The notes beneath the pieces were generated by a model. That model had not been told where the DNA came from. It did no database searches and saw only the letters and a list, made by a program, of their open reading frames with translations. The position numbers and the translations under genes were made by a program. A DNA stretch of 64,000 nt. Source: Euglena gracilis (lineage: Eukaryota; Euglenida; Euglenophyceae; Euglenales). The stretch covers positions 85,370,474 through 85,434,473 of the forward strand of contig CP154956.1 of NCBI GenBank assembly GCA_039621445.1, written 5' to 3'. Positions 57,845 through 64,000 of the stretch are shown here, one piece after another; the stretch's first letter is position 1; every line of letters starts with the position of its first letter.

Positions 57845-60800
57845 ATGCCTCCGAAGAAGCTGGCGAAGGCAGACACCACGGGACAGTCGATCCCGAAGCT
57901 GCTGGAAGACGAGGAGATGTGGCTGCAGAGGGAACAGGGTTAGACTTGTGGTTCCTTTTGGTGAATGAACAGATATCGATTGGACAGTGTGGCAAGATTA
58001 CCTTCAGTGGAAAGACTTCTGTTGACATTCTTAACGTTCAGATGTATTGACAGGAAAAAAAATCACTTTGGTCAACTAACGAAGCGGAAACACGCTTCAT
58101 TGCCGTGAATTGCATTATTTCTCCCACAAAAGACAGATAACTTAACTAACCCTGTAGTCGGGCAGCTGGTCCTGGACGTTGACCTGAGCCGGGGACAGGT
58201 CCGGCGACCCCGTCAGGAGCACGTGAACGACCTCATCACCGAGCTGAAGAACAATCCGCCGCAGGAGCTGGTGCTGACGGTGTGGCCGGAGAGAGGTGTC
58301 CACCAGCACCCTCCATGTTGTGTTTGTCTTTCATGTGCATCAGACCCCCACACTTCATTTTGGTGGGTTGGACGTAGGTTGTGTGTTTCTCTGTTTCATC
58401 ATATGGAAATGATCTTTCATGCATTGTGTGGGGCAATGGATTCTTTCTGTATGACTTCCACTCCTCGCAGCTACGGGGAAGTGGGTCATCCTGAGTGGTC
58501 AACATCGCTTCCTGGCTGCCTCGGCCATCGCCGACGCCGCCATCGCCGATGCCCGGCGACCGCCAGCCTTCACGGAGAGGTTCCGGTGCAAGGTGGTGAA
58601 GGAGTACACCAGCATCATCGAGCGCCAGCAGCTGGCCGGCAGGTTGCAGGCCATGGACGGCAACGTCATGGACATGACCCTGGCCGACCGCCTGCACTGG
58701 CTGCTGAAGGAGGACACCCACAACCGGGACATTGCGGAGGCGGAAGGGGTGGCGTACAACCCCACCAAAACGGAGCTGTTGAGGAACGTGTACAGCAAGA
58801 CGGGATGCCGGCAGACCGTGGACGGTGCCCTGGTATGTACTGTCGCCTATGGATGATTATGCAACCCATGTTGTTTGATGAATGATGGCATATGGCATAC
58901 TTAGTTTGTGGTTGGTGGTTTTCTAATGCGATTTCTAATACAGTAAGAATGCACATGGAAGCGTTTTTTCATTATCCTCTATTTCAATTTTTGTCCATCT
59001 CAGGGCACGTGGGTCAAAGCCATGGTCCCGGTCACGGAGTGGGTGCTGCAGATAGGGAACGAGGCTGTGGAGGTGGTGAAGAGGATGGAGACCCGTAGTG
59101 GGGACCGGGTCACCGCACACACGTTCCCTGGAGGCCTTCTACCATCCGGACGACTACGCAGAGCTGGCCCAGGTGATGTTGGACGAGAAGTCCAACTTTC
59201 TAAATTTCTGTTCTTTTTGCAGAGGACTTGGTGCAGGTGGCCGCGCTGGAGGCCGCCCTGCAGCCGGAGCACGTGAAGGTGCCGATGACCGGAGTGAAGT
59301 GGAGGTGGTCGCCCGAAGCCCCCTGTGCGGGGACCAACTTCCGACTTGTTAAAACAATTGTCGTTTCACAGCCTGGAGTGAATGCACCCCCCCCCCCCCA
59401 GTGAATGCACACCCTCTCAGATGCGATGTCAGTTGTCCCCCGGCATCGGCCGCCCATCGAGGTGGTACGCCGCGCGCCGCTGTGGGCCGACCCCCGGTAC
59501 GAGGGCCTCAGGCAGCGGCTGCTTGGCCCCGTGATGGAGCCCGTCGTCAAGATCGGGGGCGTCTTCGGCACCCTGGACCTGCACGGCATGAGCCTGCCTG
59601 GCCGCGGTCTGTCAACGCCCGGGAAGTCCAAGAAGCCCGAGGAGGAGGTGTCCAGCACCCAGGAGATCTCCACGCCAGGCCGGGCCGCGGCCAAGCGGGC
59701 TGCCCAGCCTGAGGCGCCGAAGACCGGCCTCATCCACGTGGTGCCCATGCAGTCCACGGACAACGCCTGGCCGAAGGACCTCCGTCTGCTGGACCTGGCA
59801 GCCGTGGTGGTGGAGGTGGAGCCCCAGCAGTTCGCCGACGAGGACAGCGTGCATACTGAGGTGTTGAGGCTCATGCTGACGGGGGTGCCCATGATCGCCG
59901 TCGGGAGGGACATCGACCTGCGAGATCTCCAAGCCCGGCTGACGAAGTTGCTGGGCAGTGAGATGACCGTCTTCCGCAAGCACATCGTCCTCTTCATCCC
60001 GCAGCCTGGGCCCGACCCGGAGTGGATCTGGGCGAGAAGGACCCTGTCCGTGCTCACCACCAACAAGAAGAACATGAAGGTGCACTTTATGTTATTTATG
60101 TTTTCTTCATTTCATGATGAAGCGGAAAAGCGCTTCCTGTTCACGAGAGCAGTTGTTTTCTTTTCTTGTCTATGACATAGTGAATGCATACATGTACATC
60201 GTACATATCAGAAAAACCCTGTTCCTTCCCGTCGTAGGACCCCGGCCAGATCACCTTGCAGGGGATGCACCAGGTCCCGGATTGCACTTAGCATGCCAGT
60301 TAATGTTAAGGGTGTTGTCTTCAGTTTGCATCCTTTCAGCATGAAACTTGTGTCCCGGTTGCTGAGGGCTGTCAACCAATTTTTTGTCGATGTCTGATTT
60401 GAAATGCAATCCAGTGCACCCGACGTTGCCCATCTTGTTCCTGTGGAGGTGGCCTGGTGGTTCCTGCGGCGGCTGGAGGTGGCCACCGCCGAGTGGGTGA
60501 TGGTGCTGAGTTCCCGGCCGGTGCTGTCCGCCCAGCTGGCCGTGCGGGCGGGCAGCGCCATCAACCTGCTGTGGGGCGTGCCGGCGCTCCCCTCCGACGA
60601 CGCAGAGGCCCAGCAGCGCTGCCTGGAGGACATCGGCCGCGAAGTGAGGGTGGCCGACGGGCTACCACCGGTGATCTGGGTGCAGGGTGGCCCAGGCTTC
60701 TGTCTCTTACTCTCACTGAATTCAATTTCACATGGTTTGACATTTGACGAATGACAAATACATAAATGGAAATTACCTCGGTGAAACTGTTTCTTTTTCT

Positions 60801-61551
60801 AGATTTAAAGTTTGAAGCGGAAAAGCGCTTCGAATTGCTTTGCTTATTTTTTTACTGGTTTGTATCTGCATTCCCTTTCCCTTCTGATTTCTCACAAGGC
60901 ATTTTCATTGGGTTGCCCTGTGGCCAAGGACGTCCACCTGAGGATCGTCCGCCACGTGGCCCTGAACGTGTCCGGGTACATCCCGGAGGGGACGGAGACA
61001 GCCCCCGCACCACCGACAGAGGAGGAGCCCCCGTCCAAGCAGGGCGGCCGGGACCCGAAGGAGTCCAAGTCCAAGGAGTCCCAGGACAAGCCCAAGGAGA
61101 AGGAGACCAAGGACAAGCCGGACAAGAAGACCAAGGACACGCCCAAGAAGGGCGCCCGGGGGAAGCAGTCCGCCTCCTCGCAGCAGCCGGCCCGGCACTC
61201 CTACGAGTCGTCCCCGGAACCGCCGGAGCGCCCGACACACAGGGAGCGGCCTAATGCAGGATTGTCTCTGATATCTCTTTCCTTATGCCATCTGTCCAGT
61301 TGGCAGTCATATAACAATTCTGTTTGATGAAGCGTTTTTCCGCTTCCTTATAACTGAATCAGAGTAATTTTCGTAAGATTGGTAGTGAGTTTCAAGTTTG
61401 ACTGTAAATTGATTCCGCTGCGATTCCACACAATGGCATCGAATCAAAACCGTTATGTGAGTTCCACGTCTCCCGTTTGTGCCGCTCCCTGTTGCTGAGG
61501 AAGCGGTCCGCCCTGGAGAACATCCAGGAGATGCTGGTGGACGACGAGTGA
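57845..61551 (+). CDS. Element K ParB/sulfiredoxin-like protein, multi-exon
   Basis: Exons with consistent phase: 57845-57938, 58158-58295, 58471-58832, 59004 to about 59171, one at about 59222-59340, one at about 59421-60079, 60238-60273, about 60415-60679, 60899 to about 61255, 61462-61551 (TGA). Residues 32-100 form a ParB N-terminal-like domain: VGQLVLDVDLS, a helix with HVNDLITELKN, then WVILSGQHRFLAASAI, whose SGQHR (86-90) sits where ParB has its GERR nucleotide-binding box. A box III-like region (ADRLHWLLKED) and possible HTH (DIAEAEGVAYNPTKTELLRN) follow. Later exons are unrecognised; exon 9 is Lys/Glu-rich. ParB proteins bind parS palindromes and CTP; sulfiredoxin shares the fold. 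One exon (59130-59170) reads better with one C removed. Confidence 0.65.
58081..58098. repeat. K palindrome 14, in intron 1 of the ParB-like gene
   Basis: GAAGCGGAAACACGCTTC, one arm change. Confidence 0.8.
58957..58971. repeat. K palindrome, half-site in intron 3
   Basis: GGAAGCGTTTTTTCA: left arm and loop kept, right arm lost. Listed as a decayed copy. Confidence 0.4.
60119..60136. repeat. K palindrome 15, in an intron of the ParB-like gene
   Basis: GAAGCGGAAAAGCGCTTC in intron 60080-60237. Confidence 0.85.
60814..60831. repeat. K palindrome 16, in an intron of the ParB-like gene
   Basis: GAAGCGGAAAAGCGCTTC in intron 60680-60898, identical to palindrome 15. Confidence 0.85.
61329..61346. 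repeat. K palindrome 17, in the last intron of the ParB-like gene
   Basis: GAAGCGTTTTTCCGCTTC in the intron before 61462. Confidence 0.85.
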
Positions 61552-62015
61552 GCGGGCGGCTGCGGCAGCCGCGGGGGCAGCGGGCGGCTGGTGCCGCCAG
61601 CGAGGGAGGGAGAAGCAAGACCCAGACCTGGACCGGACCCAGACCCATACCCACACCCAGTCCCCAACCATGCGCACGCCTTCGCCACACCACACCCACC
61701 CATTTCGCCGTGTCTGTCCTTTGTGTTTGTCTTTGGCATGGCTGCGGAACTGGGGTCTGTGGGGTTTTTTCCAGCCCTGACATTTGTTTTGAGAATCAAA
61801 GTGACAATTCCACAACTTGCTCGGTTAATGGTGCTTCGGGATACAATGCATCTTCTCAGTACTGTCTCAGGCGGGATTTATGTTTGTTGGGTAGTTCAAG
61901 TTTCACAGACGTCATTACATTCTGCATTAAGTTCGTTTAGTGATGTTGGCAATGGCAGTTTCAGTCCAGTACAGTTCAGTATGAATTAGGCCAAATTTCT
62001 CTTCTTTGCTTTGAG

Positions 62016-62033
62016 GAAGCGGAAACCCGCTTC
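62016..62033. repeat. K palindrome 18
   Basis: GAAGCGGAAACCCGCTTC, perfect arms, loop AAAC. Confidence 0.9.
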
Positions 62034-62342
62034 ATCATTTTCCCGCTTGTTTTTTACAGGTTTTTACTCGTACCTGCTTACGATGGCCCGGTACCTCAGG
62101 CGTCGACTTTGATTACAGGTCTGTATTGTTCTGTTTGTTACATTTGTATACCATTTGTTCTGGCTGTCATGTCTTCTGGGGAATGTAGTAGTCAAACTTA
62201 ATGCCGATGATTACTGCTGAGTGCGTGCCGTTCATCACGCCCCTCCGGAAATGCTGAACGAATGTTTGTGGGCATTATTATTCACTGTTTGAATTGCATC
62301 TACTTCTATCTGATTTATTGCATAATTTTTCTGTTTTCCATT

Positions 62343-62360
62343 AAAGCGGTTTTCCGCTTC
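62343..62360. repeat. K palindrome 19, one arm change
   Basis: AAAGCGGTTTTCCGCTTC. Confidence 0.8.
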
Positions 62361-62454
62361 GTTTTCACTTTAAGAAAATTTTATTCAGTTTGTGTTGGTA
62401 TTCCCTTAGTCATGCTTCTTCTGGTGTCGCTTTTGGTAACCTGTGTATGATTTT

Positions 62455-62481
62455 GAAGCGGAATGCCATTTTTACCGCTTC
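62455..62481. repeat. K palindrome 20, long loop
   Basis: GAAGCGG and CCGCTTC with a 13-nt loop (AATGCCATTTTTA). Confidence 0.7.
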
Positions 62482-62756
62482 CTATACTTTGTATTTATTA
62501 TTTTTCCCCCTTTGCAGGGGGGATCGTCTTCCTCTGCCTCTAGCGGCAGCCGACATGAGGTGTGTGTTTGCACTTTACTGCTGTCTTTGAAATTTCTGTA
62601 GGGTTTTCGTTCATTTAGGCTGAATTTCAAAATTTGAGTGGCGTTTTAGCTTGTTTTCGGAGTTTTTAAAACTTCGTTACTGCAAGCCAAACATGTAATC
62701 AGAAATGGCCGAAATCGGTACCCCTTCCAAAACCCTCAAAAAAAACAGGCCATTTT

Positions 62757-62789
62757 AGGAAGCGTTTTTCCGCTTCCTTTTCCGCTTCG
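62757..62789. repeat. K palindrome 21 with extra half-site
   Basis: AGGAAGCGTTTTTCCGCTTCCT, then TTTTCCGCTTCG. About 40 bp from the right end of the element. Confidence 0.85.
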
Positions 62790-62805
62790 AGGGGGTTAAA
62801 TTTTT

Positions 62806-62827
62806 TGGGCAGTTTATGCCTCCTAAG
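62806..62827 (-). repeat. Element K right terminal inverted repeat
   Basis: On the minus strand CTTAGGAGGC, AT, AAACTGCCCA. Confidence 0.85.
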
Positions 62828-62832
62828 CCAGA
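62828..62832. repeat. 5-bp target duplication, right
   Basis: CCAGA, identical to 52381-52385. Confidence 0.8.
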
Positions 62833-63087
62833 AAGGGTTTGTCTGTGTGGATGATTTAATGCAGAGGCCAGTTTCTCCATGGAGATAAGTTGCGATGGAA
62901 ATGCCATTCCTTTTTTTGATGCCACAAGTTGGTGAGGTTGCTGGGGGCAGGAACAACCCAATTAGATGATGCATCCCGACCCCCTCCCTGCCATGTTGAC
63001 CCGAGAGGCCAACGAGCAGCCCGGTATACGCCTTGAAAAGGGGCTCCATTGCCCATCCCATGCCCATTGACCACTGCTTGAACAGCC
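62828..63087 (-). CDS. Host-type exon, 5' part, split by element K
   Basis: Minus-strand acceptor CACCTCCAG at about 63088, then an open frame through LFKQWSMGMGWAMEPLFKAY, GMHHLIGLFLPP, KKRNGISIATYLHGETGL and TQTNPFW, where TTC TGG contains the target duplication. Beyond it the frame runs into element K. Skipping K continues in the same frame at 52380. Family not recognised; it could be a host gene or an older transposon protein. Confidence 0.5.
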
Positions 63088-63099
63088 CTGGAGGTGGGG

Positions 63100-63420
63100 G
63101 GGGCACGGGGCACTCCAGGGGGGGGGGTCAACAACAAGTGGAGTGGAAAAGAAACCCTCCGCCAGGGACAATTCTCAGCGAACCGTGGACAGACGGAGCC
63201 TTGTCCAGGGTCCGGGGCAAACCAGCGGCGGACCTGCCCGAGGCTGAGGCGGGTCCAGCAGGCGCTTCACGCGGCCGGCGGCGGCGCGGCGGCGCAGGTA
63301 GGCGTCGGCCCACCAGGCGGCGGTGGGGCAGTGGTCGGGGGGCGGGCGGTGCAGGGAGGCTGCCTGAGGCGAGGGTGCGAGGCCGGGGTCGACATGCCTT
63401 GACCCCACAGATAAGGAATC
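63100..63420. other. GC-rich segment, coding status unclear
   Basis: Poly-G tracts at 63096-63127, then a GC-rich stretch to 63410 with Arg/Pro/Gly-rich ORFs in several frames. It may contain an exon on either strand. No frame clearly wins. Confidence 0.3.
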
Positions 63421-64000
63421 ATTTGTGCAGTATGTGATGGATCCGGAAAATAAACGTACGTTTGTGAAGTGTGGGAATGCAGAACAATGTAGCATTTACA
63501 GACCTGGAACCACATCTTGCGCATGGACATATTTCAGCACAGACATTTCCGCAGATGAATTTGCTGCACACCGAGCTTCAGCCTGGTCTAATCAGACCTA
63601 CAAAATATGTCTGGACACGGAACCTTCTCCAGAAATGTCAGCATTTTGGCCTTTTTGTTAGCTTTGCGTTTATAAATGTTCACCATGTGTACACTTGAGA
63701 TACTTTTACAAACAAATAGCGCAATTCTAAACATTTACAGTGGGTGCCAAATCAAAAAATGCCATTAATGCTGACAACACAACAATTCCATTAAGTCAGG
63801 CATCTCCAGCACTCCCCCTCCATTCGGATTTCGATTCCATGCATCCAACCCATAGATGGTTTGGGGGAGGGCCACCCGCAGCGAAGGTGTCGGACTGGAC
63901 GAAGAGGTACGTCCGCTGCCGCTCCCGGGTGGACTGGAGGAGGTGGTGGTGCCGCAGCAGCGCCGTGTGCCCTTTGGGACGCGGGCACATCCCAGGGCAT
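63421..64000. other. No gene recognised
   Basis: A/T-richer sequence with an ORF at 63425-63661 of varied composition but no motif. The final 150 bp have open minus frames with His/Pro/Arg-rich peptides that run off the window. Confidence 0.35.

Larger units (their letters stand above)
61552..62805. other. Element K right part without supported gene
   Basis: A purine/pyrimidine-rich stretch at 61560-61690, then A/T-rich sequence with four palindromes. Short ORFs only. Probably 3'-UTR and non-coding DNA. TTTTTTACAG at 62060 and TTTGCAG at 62517 could be acceptors of unrecognised exons. Confidence 0.4.
52386..62827 (+). mobile_element. 10.4-kb TIR transposon with ParB-like gene and palindrome array (element K)
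   Basis: Terminal inverted repeats start CTTAGGAGGC and continue AAACTGCCCA on both ends, with two mismatched bases between (GC left, AT right), 20 of 22 identical. They are flanked by CCAGA on both sides. The ends coincide with a sharp change in sequence character: the interior almost lacks the poly-C/G tracts of the surroundings and is full of an 18-bp palindrome absent elsewhere. It carries two plus-strand multi-exon genes. Five-bp duplications are known for Transib among eukaryotic DNA transposons, but the encoded proteins do not look like Transib. Confidence 0.85.

Noticed and set aside
59098-59352. Separate gene in the frame EAFYHPDDYAELAQ
   Set aside because: It reads as part of the ParB-like gene after a single-base shift or alternative splice choice rather than as its own gene.
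61495-61515. GAAGCGGTCCGCC in the last ParB-like exon as a palindrome
   Set aside because: The right arm does not match CCGCTTC and the codons fit the protein; probably coincidence.
52527-62789. CRISPR array
   Set aside because: The palindromes are irregularly spaced, have no unique spacers of constant length and lie in a eukaryotic multi-exon context.

Overview
The window is from a nuclear eukaryotic genome. Host-type exons are small, bounded by GT-AG splice signals and scattered. No operons, Shine-Dalgarno sites or phage modules appear. Transposable elements dominate: DIRS-type tyrosine-recombinase retrotransposons, hAT-like, Tc1/mariner-like and Mutator-like DNA elements, and many short palindromic elements built on poly-C/poly-G tracts. 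A microbial eukaryote, perhaps an alga, seems most likely, but the sequence alone does not name the organism.

Region 1-15.9 kb holds fragments of host exons (one J-domain gene is recognisable) between elements. These include a mariner-like element with TA duplications (1833-2967), a Mutator-like element with a 10-bp duplication (3925-4268), and a triple nest of two hAT-like elements and a TA-flanked MITE (7535-9122). Region 13.8-15.1 kb is (TA)n arrays with two large hairpin elements.

Region 15.9-29.9 kb is three copies of one DIRS-type family (A1 plus, A2 minus, A3 plus), separated by only about 29 and 200 bp. Each has Gag-like, RT/RNase H and tyrosine-recombinase ORFs, inverted terminal repeats and an internal complementary region. 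All three are broken by frameshifts, a nonsense codon or a 40-bp duplication, and A1 carries its outer tips swapped relative to A2 and A3. Region 30-35.5 kb has palindromic elements, a tRNA-Val gene and a degenerate tRNA-like sequence. Region 35.5-44.8 kb is a nested pair: DIRS-type element C (39912-44608) sits inside DIRS-type element B (about 35540-44792), which itself interrupts older DIRS-like terminal sequence. B's recombinase ORF ends in a PHD/RING-like zinc finger. Region 45-52.4 kb returns to host-type exon fragments, a second hAT-like element with an 8-bp duplication, and GC-tract elements.

The most unusual locus is 52386-62827. It is a 10.4-kb element with 22-bp terminal inverted repeats (20/22 identical) and a perfect 5-bp target duplication (CCAGA). 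Removing it and one CCAGA joins the two flanks into one open minus-strand reading frame, so it inserted into an exon. It carries two multi-exon gene models, one unrecognised (WLDNF motif, possible transposase) and one with a ParB/sulfiredoxin-like domain. It also carries about 20 copies of an 18-bp palindrome (GAAGCGG-N4-CCGCTTC) that I found nowhere else in the window. A DNA transposon encoding a ParB-like protein with an array of parS-like palindromes is, to my knowledge, not a described arrangement.

Many element ORFs break at homopolymer runs, so some frameshifts could be assembly errors rather than real decay.
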